Counted from the first letter of the stretch, positions 1 to 12,714 are shown. The stretch is DNA of 64,000 bases from Malachius bipustulatus (GCA_910589415.1 OU342630.1:42998012-43062011); one strand, 5' to 3'. A program made the numbers and translations. Notes: generated by a model from the sequence alone, not told the origin.

Positions 1-1891
1 ATCTAAAGTTAATTCGGATCTCTAGGTGTAGGTATTATTCGCTAACCTCAGATTGCTTTGTTGTCCGAGAGGGAGAGAGACCTAAAAGCATTTAAGTTAG
101 TTTGGCTTATCCTGGCCAAGAAAACGAGACAAGAAGAAGAACTACTTCCTTCGAGAATAGTTTACAGAGTGAGTTACCCTCGACTTTAACAAAATTCCCT
201 TTACCGAAGTTTCGCGGAGCAAACTCAATTTAACTGTAACTGCGTTCTTGCTTTCATGCAAGACGTCCGTTCCGCTGTCATATATCGAAGGTACGCAAAC
301 TTGTAAAAAAGGGGTTCATTGTTATGCGATGTGAACGTCGTCTTACAAAAAAGTAGAGAAAACATATTTCCGCAAATTGAATGTTTGGTTTGCTATGTCC
401 ACCGTTTATATTGCACTGAATATTTACAAGCACATATTTAGGAATCATTGGGATACTTAAAAACAAGGAATTCCCAATAATTGAGTAATGATTAGGCAAC
501 ACCTTCTATGCAAATTTGCTTTAGCCCGTAGGTACCTAAGTATACCCGTTTGCAGATAAAGATAAAAGTTTTTGAATTAGAAGTATAGGTACCTACCTAC
601 AACATACATAGGTAGTTATAGGTACCTACTCGTATATCTATGAGTAACATTATCGTATAAATCAAACCACAGTGTAACGATGTAACGATATCTCCAACGA
701 ATTGTAGATTACCATCGTAATTTTACTTGATGTAAAGGGAGTCAAGAAAACGAGTAAACTAACCTAACATCCGAACAGCGGAATCTAGCTCATGGCGGTG
801 TAGATAGGACAGGGAGCCTTTGGCGGCTTGACAACTGATCTGTTTTGCAAGTTTAATCCGCCTCCCACTCGGGTATATAGCCAACAGTCGAGGTTCCGTG
901 TTACGTGTCTCAAACTCCGTCCATGCTCTCCTTCGACTGGGCTAATTTGAAAAGCTAATTACTCTAATCTATTGAATATTAGCGTTGTTTTGTTAATTAT
1001 AGTGTACATGTTGCGAGAGGAATTATAATTACGGCAATATGTTTACCATATCGTGTTGATTGGTGCTATTCAAGAAGTGACATCGTACCTACACTCTGAC
1101 CTGTTCAGGAGAGGATTTAAGGGAGAATTATCCCTGAATTAGCATTTATAGAGCCTGGATCACTTGCACAGTTCTAACTTCCTTCGCTCGCACCGGAATG
1201 TATTGATTAAACACGACCGGAACTCTAGACTAGCGGATTTCTTTATTAGCGAAATAGAGATATCTACTGGAGCGTGTTTTCCGTCTATGGGGGATTCTGA
1301 AAAATGCAGAATAATGGCCTCTCTTCCAGATTTTAACTATGCCTCAAGATTATGAAAATAAAGGAACTTTAAAAAATGTGAAATAGGAATATTCTTGTTC
1401 TACCTAAATTACGGCTGCTTTTTTTTTTTTGTTTTGTACTTTTTTTAAGCAAGAAAAGAACGAAGTGGAAGAACATAAAAAGTAGATGACTGTAAAAACT
1501 AAAGAAACTTCTATTAGCGATTGATAAATAAGATATTCATTATTATCTAATTTACAGTGAATTTTTTAAGAGTTGTATATTAAAAATTACAGTCTATTTT
1601 AACTCATGATGTCTTGCAACTTTTTAATTTTGATTTTTTTTAACATCACATTCACAATAAAACTCGCCAGAAAAAGATTAAATGATAAAAATATGCACAA
1701 TTTTATATTATTGAGAATCTGAAACAAAATTTAGGATAACTTCAGTCGTTGCTGAAATGTTATGAAAAACAGAAATTTAGAATTTTCCTATTTTCAACTT
1801 CAATTTCAATTTCCATCATTTCAATTTCAAGTTATTATTCAACAGAGTAACTCCATTTACAGAACAAGGTTCTGTAAGAAAATACAAAAAA
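1..1891. other. Non-coding stretch, no gene recognised
   Basis: I see no supportable gene here. The ORFs present are short and show no domain or splice context. There are microsatellite-like TAGGTACCTAC runs near 520-630. A TATATAG box near 872 sits about 30 bases upstream of a pyrimidine-rich stretch, but no coding exon follows, so I do not call a promoter. Confidence 0.4.
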
Positions 1892-2177
1892 TTAGTAGTT
1901 TGGTTTGACTGTCCTATTATAAATGATATTAGCAATTATTTGGGAATGCAGTCGTCTTAAGAAAAGAAAACTGTTTTTTTCTACGCCAAGCTTTCGAATT
2001 TTATTTAATTCTTCTTCAGGGCTCTCTATAAAATGATTAACAATATTGAATGAATCCAAATATTGAATGACCCCAAAACACATCCTATGCGAGTGTGCCG
2101 CTTTGGGAAGGACCAGATTAAAAACATTCGGGGGTGCTCTCTCACACAGAGGACCTGAACACATTAACAACAGTCAA

Positions 2178-2290
2178 GATGGTCAGCTTCCTTAAAGAGG
2201 CTGACCTGATGGGGTTAATGTAAAATGTGAGCTACAATAGACCTTCGGTCGCAGTGGAGGTGTCACGATGGCCCACTCACAGCAATATTG
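2178..2290. repeat. Dispersed ~110-bp repeat, copy 1
   Basis: This segment recurs in the same orientation at about 60538-60645. The shared core includes CAATAGACCTTCGGTCGCAG followed by TGGAGGTGT, plus an upstream AAAGAGGCTGA(C/G)CTGAT(G/T)GGGTTAATGTA block. Two copies 58 kb apart with substitutions and one small indel suggest an interspersed element. The minus strand beside copy 1 (1892-2170) has a short cysteine/histidine-bearing ORF, so the repeat may be the 3' part of a decayed non-LTR element. That identity is a guess. Confidence 0.5.
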
Positions 2291-3299
2291 AAATTAAGTA
2301 CATAAGTCTTATAAAGATGTAAATTTTATACTTACAGAAGTTGAGATTAAAACCTAAGTTCTTGTAAATTGTTAATCATAAAATTTGTAAATTCAACAGT
2401 AATAAAAACGATATAATGAAACATAGTAATGAAATTTGAATTCTAATTTGGGTCAAAATGATAAATTTTTTTCTAAATTAATCTAAAAGTCATTGACATA
2501 AGAATAATAAATTTTTAAAAAATTTGAATAAATATGATTTGATATACAATTGTATAATTTTTTTTTGTTTTTTTTGACGACTTCATCACTATGTAAGTTT
2601 TATATTGTTATTATAATTTAACATTATTGTAATTATTGTGAAATAAAAAATCTCGGAAGAATAAAAAAAAAATTTGAAATCAATTTAAATTATGTTTGGT
2701 TGTTTTCTTCAGCAATTTTTACTAAAAAAGTGTAAATGCTATTTAGATTTTCGACATCTTTCATAGAGTTCAAAGCATTTGAGTTTTGTTGGATTCTGAT
2801 CATTTCTATAAAAGTTATTTTAAAGGTGTTACATTCTATGTCCAAAATTGATGTACCGTCATAATTCATTTGATGATCTTTATTATTAACATGCTTAGAT
2901 AGAGCACAAGTGACTAGGTATATTACGTTTAAACACTAAATAAATCACATTTCTTAACATCGAAATTAACAATTTATTATTTTTTTTTAATTTTTCCCTT
3001 GGTTCTTGTAATATGCAAATAATAGTCCAGTCGGTAAAATAAAATATGTACCCAAAGTTCATAAACAATCTTATCAAAGATTTTCCTTCAATAATTATCG
3101 TCAGGTTATGGTTAGATGAGGGTTAGATAGGTTAGATGAGGTTATAAAACATAAATCCACAAAAATCAGTTCTGGGGTGCAGCGGGTGCAGCGCGTCTTT
3201 ACAATAGCGAGTTTTACAATAGATTGGATTTTAAATCAGTAAAGTGCTTAATTCTGAATGCCAAAGCATATGTAAGAAATTCAGCTAGACAGCATAATA

Positions 3300-4760
3300 T
3301 AGGGTGCACCATGTATCCTTCTCTATATTGCTATCTCCTGAATGCTAAGAGATACAGGGTCGGTTAATTTAGAGAAAAGATGCACAGTATTGTGGCCATG
3401 TCGAATCCGTCAAGACATGCAAAATATCTGTGACTGCTCCTGAAATATCCTGAAAAACTGAAAAATCGAGATTTCTTATTTTTGACATATCTTGCTTATT
3501 ATCAAAAATTAGTAACTAATTTTCTGTAGGCTTACATAAGCCATTAAGTTCTATCTATCTGTCATTACAAAAATTTTCAAGGCCGACTAGAACCAAAAGT
3601 TTTCACAGTAAACTTTCGTTTTTCTTATGGCCGCCATATTATTTTTTTATGTCGTTCGATATGAAAAAAATAATGGAAACCAAAAATTAATAAACTTCAA
3701 AAAACTTTTTTAATTTTTATTCTTCTTTTTTCAAAGAAAACCTAAAAAAAATCGTCGAAAAACGTTAACATTTGTAAAATGAGCCAAAATAGTGCTTGCC
3801 TTATGGTTGTTTAACCCTTAGTTGGTAACATACTTTTTTTCACTTTATAAGTAACATCCGTCTCTCAGTCGGTGATCATATTACAGTTCCAGCATTATAG
3901 GTAACATCCGTCGCTCAGTCGGAATAGGTATTATAATAATATGTATAATTACATATTTATTCGAATGCATTCTAGTAAACACAAATATATTTTATTAAAA
4001 CAAGACTTATTTCATTTTTATACATTTTTTTATATATTATACCTTTTCATTCACCATACTTTCGACCAACAGCCGACTGAGAGATGGACTGAAATATATC
4101 GTTCTGAGTAACACCCGTCTCACAGACGTATTTTCGCGAAGGCGGCTATGGACTTTTTGGCAACCAACTAGAACATACCTAATACGAAATTTTTGTACAT
4201 TCATTCGTTTGGATTCAGCGCAGCATCAAAACTTGGCATCCGCCTCAGAGTCGGATGTTACCAACTAAGGGTTAATTTATCTATGAAATTCGGTCTTAAA
4301 AGTTGTCTTTTTTGTAAAGAAAAAAGAAGAATAAAAATTTTTTTAATTTATTTTTTTGAAGTTTAACAATTTTTAGTTTTTATGATTTTTTTATACCGAT
4401 CAACATACAAAAACAATATGGTGGCCATAAGAAAAACGAAAGTTGACTATGAAAATCCTGGGATCTAGTCGGCTTTGAAAATTTTTGAAATGTCAGATGG
4501 GTAGCTCTTGCCGACTTATGTAAGCCTACAAAAAATTATAAAAAAAATTATTTATTAATTTCCAATGATAAGAAAGATATGGTAAAAATAAGAAATCTCG
4601 ATTTTTCAGTTTTTTCAGGATATTTCAGGAACGGTATTTCGTATGTCTTGACTGATTCGAGATGTCCACAAAATTGCGCTTCTTTGGACTTGTTTAACCG
4701 ACCCTGTATCTGTTAGCGTTAAGAGATAGCAATATAGAGAAGGATACATGGTACACCCTG
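3300..4760. mobile_element. Large fold-back MITE, interrupted by a nested MITE
   Basis: The two ends are inverted copies. The left end reads GGTGCACCATGTATCCTTCT and the right end is the complement of GGTGTACCATGTATCCTTCT. Homology runs inward for several hundred bases through the CGAGATTTCTTATTTTT segment. Each end is flanked by TA, and the right end is CACCCTGTA, the terminus shared by several other fold-backs in this window. The most likely class is a non-autonomous Tc1/mariner-type element. A second element (3815-4271) has inserted into its centre. No coding capacity is seen. Confidence 0.7.
3815..4271. mobile_element. piggyBac-type MITE nested in fold-back
   Basis: The element is bounded by TTAA at 3811-3814 and 4272-4275, the hallmark target duplication of piggyBac transposons. 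Its terminal inverted repeats start CCCTTAGTTGGTAACAT and match over about 17 bases. Inside are several copies of a motif close to CATCCGTCTCTCAGTCGG in both orientations (near 3847, 3906, 4072, 4107 and 4242), which look like subterminal transposase-binding repeats. It is 457 bp and has no ORF, so it is non-autonomous. It lies inside the 3300-4760 fold-back and is therefore the younger insertion. Confidence 0.75.
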
Positions 4761-4763
4761 TAT

Positions 4764-5530
4764 AATAGGCACCGAAGAGTCAGGTGAGGAGGACGATATT
4801 TTAAGAGTATACTAAAACTTATACGTTGTACTGTCATGATTAGGTAGAAGTCCCGGCTACTAGCTCGAAAAGCTCAGACTGTTCCAAAATATTGGAAATT
4901 TTCATATGAAAAAAAAGTTTCAATAATAATCCGAATAGTATCATTTTTAGGTCTTTTAACCACGCAAAAATAAAGTTGATAACGATTTAAATTGCTTTAT
5001 GTACAACGAACCTACTATGCTAACAACTGACATAACGATTGAATAATGAGGACATTATTCAATTGAACTGTCATTATTATACAACAGGACAATAAAAGTA
5101 CTGCATGCCATAACTTAGGTAGGTACTTACAATTAGAGTGATAAAGGTTTTGTTATCTAAGAGGAGTAGATAAATAAATAATTTCTATATCTAATAATAA
5201 TTAATACTAGTCTACCTACTTGTTTATAATATTCATATATTCATATAATAATTCATTCTCTAACAGCCTCCACTATATTCTAGGATATCACAAAACCTAC
5301 GTATATTAGGATATGTGCAATACATTGCATAACAGAATGTAACAATAGCAAAGGACTTAAGCTACTTATATTCATCAAAATATATAATATAATAATATGA
5401 AATGTTTAACAATAACGAGCATAAAAGTGAATATTTTTAATATTATGTGTATCCATTTGAATAAATTAACTCAAAGCGATCAAAAAGTAGAACCACAACT
5501 CTTGTTACATTTTTCGAATATTATAAAATC
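4764..5530. other. Non-coding stretch
   Basis: AT-rich sequence without a supportable gene or clear repeat. It ends at the putative poly(A) region of the minus-strand exon at 5682-6193. Confidence 0.4.
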
Positions 5531-5681
5531 ACATTAATTTATTGTGTAAAATGTTGTTGCTCTTACTTTTGAACGTTGAGGAACCAAAATTTTCAAAATA
5601 TAATTTAAATGTAAATTTATATAAATAAAAAAATAGCCTGTCAAGGTAATTAAACATAATAACTTTGTTGTCTTAAATAAT

Positions 5682-6193
5682 CTAAAATATAATATTACTG
5701 AAGGTATCTGTCTCAAACAGTGATGTCCACACACAGTTCTTGAATATTATATGCACAAGAATTGCGTTTGGACAATCAAGGTTGAAAACTGATAAACAGC
5801 AAGGAGGTTTCCGGATAGTCCTTTTTCTCACCTCTTCATCTGAAGTAGCGGCTCCTAAAATTGTTGTTGGTCCCTTTTCTTTAGATTCTGAAGAAGATAA
5901 TTTTCCTAAAGGTGCATATTTGCAACCACTCCACTCTCGCTCAAAGCTTCGGAAGTTGTCGTGACTGATGCATAAATTTTTATGTTCCAGCAATTTAGAA
6001 TTTATTGCGACACCGCTGAACATTATTCTTATCTTGCTCGAAGGATATTTCAGTATGGCATGTGACAGCAAAAGGAGTTCGTCTTTCGCTTTTTCGATAT
6101 CGGATATAGAGGGCAAGAATAAAATATTTATGCCCTCTTGCATCATAAGCCTCTTTTTCCACTCTGTTATACATGGTGATAAGATAAGCTGCC
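5682..6193 (-). CDS. Putative terminal exon of an unrecognised host gene
   Basis: On the minus strand an acceptor-like TATTTATAG precedes an open frame that begins QLILSPCITEWKKRLMMQEG and runs about 170 residues to a TAG at 5682. The composition looks like ordinary protein: mixed hydrophobic and charged residues, a Lys/Glu/Ser-rich middle, and cysteines near the end. A minus-strand AATAAA lies at about 5538-5543, roughly 140 bases past the stop, as expected for a last exon. I do not recognise the family and found no upstream exon. The plus-strand ORFs over this segment are best read as shadows. It could instead be a relic of an unrecognised transposon. Confidence 0.45.
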
Positions 6194-6199
6194 TATAAA

Positions 6200-7690
6200 T
6201 ATAAAAGTTACAATTTTGTTATGGAGCCCTAAATAGCAGCCAGGTATAGCAAATTTTGGTAAAGTGTCACAATCAATCATTCATGAGCATGTTTAAATTA
6301 TCTATGAATTATATGTCATCACATCATCACACGCAAGAGCTAAGGAGTTTCTTCGCGGAAGATAGGAATAATAATTGAATCGACCACAAACGACTCCTTT
6401 TCCTTTATTTATAGTATTACTTTTTATAGTTTCATAAATGGCAACACTTTTAGCTCGGTATGTTCCAAGCTGATTTGATGAAGTTCAGAAAATTGTGAAT
6501 GCTTGACATTTTTGTCAAAAATTAATAAGTAATTTTGAAAACTTAAATCACCAGTATCTTGAGTAATAAAATAAAATGAGTCTCAAGTAGGTATAGTATA
6601 TTCCAACTCTATTCGGATGAAGTTGGCTGTGGATTATGAGAATGATCAACCCACCTACCCCCCCTACCCACCTATCCACCAAATTTCTAGATTATTACCA
6701 CTGAGAGTTGAAGATTATTACAGTACATACTAATATCGCTATTAAAAAAGGGGGTTGGTGGCAGAAGGGTGAAAATGAAGAGTTATAATATGTGTTTTTA
6801 ATGAAAAATCATAAAAAAAAAATAAAAAAATTTAATAAAAAAAAAATTGATGTGGGTCATCCTTATCACATAGGCGCAAAAAAAATAGTTTACGATCTAT
6901 TCACATACCTACCGATATACACAAAATACACAAAAATATTTTTGGGTTCTTGATGATATGTTTATTATTCTGAGACTGTTTTTTATTTATAAGGAAGAAC
7001 AATAGTATGTTACAGAAGTACAGAAAGAAGTTGCAAAAACTTCTTTCACACAAAAACACAAAATTCAAACCATGCATAAAATTTCGAATAACTTGATATA
7101 CTTGTGTAAGGAATTTTTATTTTTAAAAACATTTAAAATGAGCTACTGATCGATATAGAATCGTTTTTAAGATCTAAGTGTATCAGTACTCATTGAAAGA
7201 TACTAAAAATATGGATAACCCAAACAAATTAGATCCACACTGACACCTTTCGGACACTCTTGATACATCGGTTTATTAATTTAATAATCAAAGATTTACT
7301 TTACTTATTTATTATAAGGCCATGGATGATCAACGCTCATGGATTTTTAATTTAAGGACAACTAAGGGTGGGCATTGTGCGACTTCCGAAATATAATTTG
7401 GCTTGTTTTCCAAGTTATATAACTTAGTTATTTCCTAACTTAATCAGAGCGCTCAATAAGCAAAAGATCCCGCACAGAAAGAGGCAATTAGTACACGAGA
7501 ACAATTTTAGAGATCAAGAAATGCTTTGCATAAATAATAGCCGACATTCGCCTGTTGGAAATATACAATATACCAAAATGGATTTAAATAAATAAATGAT
7601 CTTTATCCACAATCAAATTGTACATACAAAAAAGTGTTGCATCGGCAGACTGTTCATAGGTAATCCTATGCAAATTTTAATACCTCCCAA
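6200..7690. other. Non-coding stretch
   Basis: AT-rich sequence with C-rich ACCTACC-like patches near 6650. No gene, splice-bounded ORF or paired repeat could be supported. Confidence 0.4.
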
Positions 7691-7695
7691 TATTA

Positions 7696-8171
7696 TATCC
7701 CCGATTCATTTTAGAGTAAAATTGTACGAGCTTTTTTGAAGGACTTTGTATATGATACACTCATGTCCACATATGAAAAATTTTAGTTCAGCGAATTAAG
7801 AGATATTTTGAAAAACGTTTTCTAAAATATGTAAAAAATTCTATCCTGATACTTTCCTCAATTAAACCATCAGCAAATGTCAAATTATTTATTAATTTTT
7901 ATTCAAATCCGTTGGAAAAAATGTTATATGCAACAGCTTCCACAGCTTCCCATGTAGGTACCTACTACAATTTAATCATGTTTACTTTTTCTTCATTTAA
8001 TCCAGTGGAATCGATTTGACAAAAATTAATAAATAATTTGACATTTGCTGATGGTTTAATTGAGGAAAGTATCAGAACAGAATTTTTATATTACAAAATT
8101 TGAAAAAAGTTATTAAAAATGTTTTCAGAAAAGTAGATACGATTTGCTCTAAAATGAATCGGGGAGGATAC
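7696..8171. mobile_element. Fold-back MITE (~475 bp)
   Basis: The outer inverted pair is CCCCGATTCATTTTAGAG (7699-7716) with its complement at 8149-8164. A longer inner pair is at about 7851-7905 and 8020-8076, with TCAATTAAACCATCAGCAAA in the left arm and its complement in the right. The loop lies around 7906-8015. There is no ORF. The class cannot be assigned because the termini and target duplication are not sharp. Confidence 0.6.
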
Positions 8172-8288
8172 ACTTTTTCATTTCAATCACTGTTTCATTT
8201 CAATTATTGAATTTTACATCGCAGTTTCGATCTGAACAGATTTGGTTTATGATAGTTATTGATAAAAAACGTTTTGCAGTGTGAGGCT

Positions 8289-8965
8289 GGTATAGACCGA
8301 GCGACTTTCCGATTAATGACTTCTGCATCGAATTTGAGGATATAATTAATGTTATTTTACTGGAAAGTGACTATTTGGTCTGTGTTGGAGATTTTAACAT
8401 TGATTTCATGGATTTGGAGGCTGCTGACACACGTAAGTTAAATGATTTGTTAAACAGTTACGACTTGCATCAGGTAGTTTCTGAACCTACTAGATTTACA
8501 AGTCTCTTAGATTTATGTATGATCTCACGGGATCTGGAGTTTTCCTGCTCGGTTGTGCCTACACCAGAAATTGCTGACCACGATATGACTGTTTGTGACT
8601 TGCCGAAAGTTTACTGCGAAGGTCATGAACATTTTTTGACAATTAGATACTTTAGGTCGCTTGATTCTGGCTTGTTACATGAACATCTGCGAATAACACC
8701 TTTTAATGTTATGTTTCATATGAACAGTGTAGATGATAAGGTGGAACTCCTTAATAATTATTTGCTTATCCTTTATGATCTGCACATCCCCAAAAGAGTT
8801 ATACGAGTCTCTAAAGATCCTGCACCCTGGCTAACGGATAATGTGAAAGCTATGACAAAATTGAGAGACAAATCTCTCCTTAAATATAAAATATTTGATG
8901 AATTTTATTGGGATTTAGGTTCTAATTTAAATTTGCCACTAAAGATTCTTTACAGAACAAATTAG
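8289..8965 (+). pseudogene. Non-LTR retrotransposon endonuclease domain fragment
   Basis: The frame reads YRPSDF at about 8291, then VCVGDFNIDF, then VVSEPTRFTS, and later EIADHDMTV. These are the GDFN, SEPTR and (S/A)DH blocks of the C-terminal half of the apurinic-type endonuclease of CR1/jockey-superfamily elements. The segment PAPWLTDNVKAMTKLRDKSL that follows is the usual linker to reverse transcriptase. The frame stops at 8965 inside an inverted repeat, and no reverse transcriptase motifs follow. The likely family role is nicking target DNA for target-primed reverse transcription. This copy is dead: the N-terminus is missing and the RT is absent. Confidence 0.8.
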
Positions 8966-9232
8966 AAAAACTTTCGTACAGCATGCGAGGAGAAGACTGA
9001 AGACATGGACGGTACCGTTTCGTCCTTATTATGGACTCATCAGCATATCATATCAGTCAGCTCTAAACTGATGATATTAAGAATAAGTCCATAATAAGGA
9101 CGAAACGGTACCGTCCATGTCTTCAGTCTTCTCCTCGCATGCTGTACGAAAGTTTTTCTAATTTGTTCTGTAAAGAATCTTTAGTGGCAAATTTAAATTA
9201 GAACCTAAATCCCAATAAAATTCATCAAATAT
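8891..9232. repeat. 147-bp inverted repeat forming a long hairpin
   Basis: The left arm (8891-9037) and right arm (9086-9232) are reverse complements over their whole length by eye, separated by 48 bases. The loop carries a further short TCATCAG/CTGATGA pair. The arms include CGGTACCGTTTCGTCCTTAT and its complement. The arm sequence continues from the endonuclease fragment of the same non-LTR element, so the repeat was made from element sequence rather than being a separate MITE. Confidence 0.9.
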
Positions 9233-9259
9233 ATTATATAATCAAATAAGTGGTTCAAT

Positions 9260-9930
9260 ATGAGTGAAAGGCGATTCCTTCATACCTGCTATTTATTTCA
9301 CAGAATTGTTTCTTTGAAAACGCCTCCATACTTGTTCGAAAAGATATCTTTTAGGACGGATGTGCATAATATTAATATCAGACGTAAGGACAGCCTAACA
9401 ATTCCACAGCATAAGACTGCCCAATTTCGGAAATGCTTTTCATTTAAAATTGCAGAATATTACAATCTTTTGCCAACTGTCCTGAAAGATTTGACACCTG
9501 AAGCTTTTAAAAGAAGATTGCGTAAATTGATACATACACGTCAGTTGAATATAGATATATAGTTCTTTAGTGCCATTGTCTCGGGGGCCCTCCCATTGAA
9601 TCCTGGTTTGCCCTTGAAATTTGCCTGCTTGTGAGTATCTGGAATATGGATAGATTTTAAGTAGATTTCACTGGTGAGTTGATTTTTCCCCATTCTGAAT
9701 AGTTTAGTTCTAAACGATCAGTACATGTGGTAGTTAATGTTACAGCCATCGGCAATATTTGAAATTTTTTTTACTGTTATTTAAATGCCAAGGTTGGGTG
9801 GAAGAGCAGACTGAATCCTGCCATTTGACTATTGTTATACCCCTATTTTTTATATGTTACGGATGTATTATGTATATTTTATATTTTCTTTCTGGTGTGA
9901 AAGGGGATGTAATTAATGGTTAATAAAAAC

Positions 9931-9961
<31 letters not shown>

Positions 9962-9962
9962 C
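9260..9962 (+). pseudogene. Non-LTR retrotransposon C-terminus, 3' UTR and tail
   Basis: The frame 9260-9562 (ERRFLHTCYLFHRIVSLKTP ... AQFRKCFSFKIAEYYNLLP) matches the short conserved C-terminal region that follows reverse transcriptase in CR1/jockey-like elements. It is followed by about 340 bases of 3' UTR, the sequence TTAATAAAAAC, and an (ATT)n microsatellite at about 9930-9960, a typical 3' tail. Together with 8289-8965 this is one plus-strand element from which the reverse transcriptase has been lost and replaced by the hairpin. Confidence 0.7.
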
Positions 9963-11870
9963 TCTTTATACAGGTACTACAGTGATATTTTGTCCACATT
10001 GGAATGAAGTAATTTTTTCCACAAGCAGAATGATTAAATCTTTAATGGAAACTGTTTATTAATTTTTTCTCAAAATATTACATACATTTTTTTTAAATTC
10101 ACCAAATTCCAATGCTGATCTTTTTCAAAAAGTTTCAAAATTTATTCCTTCCTCTTTACGTTTTTTGTTAGTCTAGATCTTTCCAAATTTTTTCTATGAT
10201 ATGTTTCCATAAATCAAATGCTATAAACTTTACTTATACATACCTACCTAAAACTTATTTTGCCAGGATCGGGCATCTTGAAAATGGATTTAAAAAATGT
10301 TTATTATCAATATAAGTAGTACTAATATGCATTTGAAATATCTGATTCAGGTCAAGAATAATCCTTGAGGAAACTGTAAGTCCAAAACGTCTTATTTAGT
10401 AAATTTTTAAAGTGAGTAGGGTGATCTTACCAGGTCTCAAGAGATGAAGAGTGGAGTATAATTTCCAAAGGTATTGTCTTTAGTAGAGATGCGGGTACTT
10501 ACGAACCGGATAAAACGAAGCTTGAATATAGGAAAGGCGATGTCTAACAGGCGATTTATTTTTGTTATTTAAAGTATTTATTCTAAATTTAATTGTTCTA
10601 TCCCTGTTTCAGAGAAAAATATCTCTAAAATTATCTTTATATAAATTTAAACTCTAACAGACAGTATTATAAAGGCTTCTTAAGTTAGCGGGAATATTTC
10701 TGGGCTCGTTTATACAAAAAGTATCGACCGCAGGTGGAAAATATAGCAATTTAGTGATTCTTGACATGAAAGTGATTACAAAAATGTTAATAAAAGTTAT
10801 TTGACATCGAGAATAGCACTTTAAAAATGGTATCTGAAATCCACCGTTAGCATAATGGGCCTTTATAATACTGGCTGCAGGAGATTTACGAAATTAGATA
10901 ACATTGCCTGTACCAGAATGATTGAAAACAAAGCATTAAAAACAATAGTGTATTTTTTTATTAAAAAATACACTAAAAGTATTACTCAGTGTGAGTATAA
11001 ATAAAATTTATTCTGCAAAACCAACATTATCCAGAACGTACCGGGATTCTCAACAATATTTAACGCCTCCCCTTGTTGTTAGGGACCACTTCTGTATCGA
11101 ATTTTCGCAAATTCAATCTATTTCTATTGCGTCCTCGCGTTGAAGTGTTTTCGTAATTATGTTTTGCCTGGCGACTGGTGAATTTCACAATCCACGCATT
11201 ACTGCATCTGGGTTTTGTCTACTAAACAAGATGAAGTAGAATGTGGGTAGTAGATCTTTATCCTTACAATACTGGGAAACTGGAAGCCGTGACTTGCTGC
11301 TATTTTTATGTGTTTTTACCCTACACTTTTTTAGGGTGGATACAATACAGTCATTCTAAATTAGATTTTCAAAATATACATATACGTATAATAATAAATA
11401 TTATTACGTTATGAAAATTAAAATTAAAATATAAAATCGAATATTCAAATAAGTGTTTCTTCATGTTTATAACGCTTATTTCCTGAAAATTTAAACCGTT
11501 TCACTAGAAATGGTATACCTATGTAATGAAATAATTCCGAAATAATCATGTTTATTGTTTCGAAAATCCCCACATTCGACGAATCAATTTCCAGCATCAG
11601 TTTTCACTTAGTTTGGCACAGAATCGTCAACGGCTGTTTGATTGGCCCCATTTTTTGCCAGACCGTCTATCGTGTGAGCAAATGGAAAAGTAATTTAGAC
11701 AGGATGAAAAAAACTCATTCTTGAATCTGAAAAACTCTATACTAACTTCAGACATGAATTTTCATCCAAAGTCTGCGTGATAAATCGACACGGTATTCGA
11801 ATTTTCTGAGTCATGATTTTGAGAATCTGATGGCATTGCTTTGCCAATCTTACAAACGATGGCTTTCTTC
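9963..11870. other. Mostly non-coding; one small fold-back
   Basis: No gene is supported. An imperfect inverted pair, CAGTATTATAAAGGC at about 10662 and its complement at about 10858, encloses roughly 220 bases and may be a small MITE. The rest is AT-rich without recognisable structure. Confidence 0.4.
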
Positions 11871-11879
11871 AAGCCTCCA

Positions 11880-12085
11880 CGTTTTTTTACACACCATTTC
11901 TAAAAACTTTTGGACAATGGATTTCCAAGAAGATGGATTGGAAGAGGTAGACCGGTGCCTTCTGGCTCCGTAATCTCTCCGTGGATCTTAATCCAATCGA
12001 ATTTTAGCTTTGGGGGCATTTGAAGACTTGTCTACAAAAGAGAATTCGAAACTGTGGAGGACTTGCGTGACTACATTGTTGTTTA
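11880..12085 (+). pseudogene. Mariner-like transposase relic
   Basis: Plus-strand translation with stops and shifts gives FPRRWIGRGRPVPSGS, then PWILIQSNFSFGG, then RLVYKREFETVEDL. These correspond to the FPNKWIGQGGPISWPPRSPD, DLNPLDFYLWG and LVY blocks seen intact in the element at 17078-17775. This is the C-terminal part of the DDE/D catalytic domain, and the key residues are lost. It is too damaged to place more finely. Confidence 0.55.
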
Positions 12086-12714
12086 GTCAAGAACCATTTA
12101 GTTTTCAAAGCCATAGGCAGAAAGTGGGTTTGTAAACGAGCAGAAGGGTGTGTGAAAGTTGGATGTGATTTAAATAATTTTGAACAGTTTCCGTAAAATT
12201 TAGCCACCCATCTGTGTGTTGTTGTTTCTGTTTCCATTAAATTAAGATTATGCTTCAATTTCTCTTACATTTTCTTTCATTTTCCATTCCATAAGGTAAG
12301 GACTCATGCGCAATACATCGCTAATTTTGGTCGCATTATCCATTTCCATCACCACCTGATGTTATTATTTGCAGCGCTATTCTATAGTTTGGAGTTGAAC
12401 AACAATAATAGTCAACCAACGACGTTCTTGACAACAATAATTTACCGAATTTACCGAATATGTTTTCACTGTATCTAGTACCAAATCAAAATTATTCACG
12501 TGTGGCATTGCTCAGCGATCCCCAAAGTTTTCTTTGATTTTGTGTTTTAATAGGGTAGGTAATATTCCAGAAATTTCTTTAACTTTTTCTTCAGAAATAG
12601 TTTTGCTGAGTGCTTATTTACCTTTGAAAGGAAAATCAGATGAAAGTTGTGAATCACTCGAACTTCTGATACTTATTATCGAGTCCTCATAAAATTGCAT
12701 GTAAGAGCGTTTGC

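Noticed and set aside
860..930. Core promoter around TATATAG at 872
   Set aside because: A single TATA-like string in AT-rich DNA without a downstream exon is not sufficient evidence.
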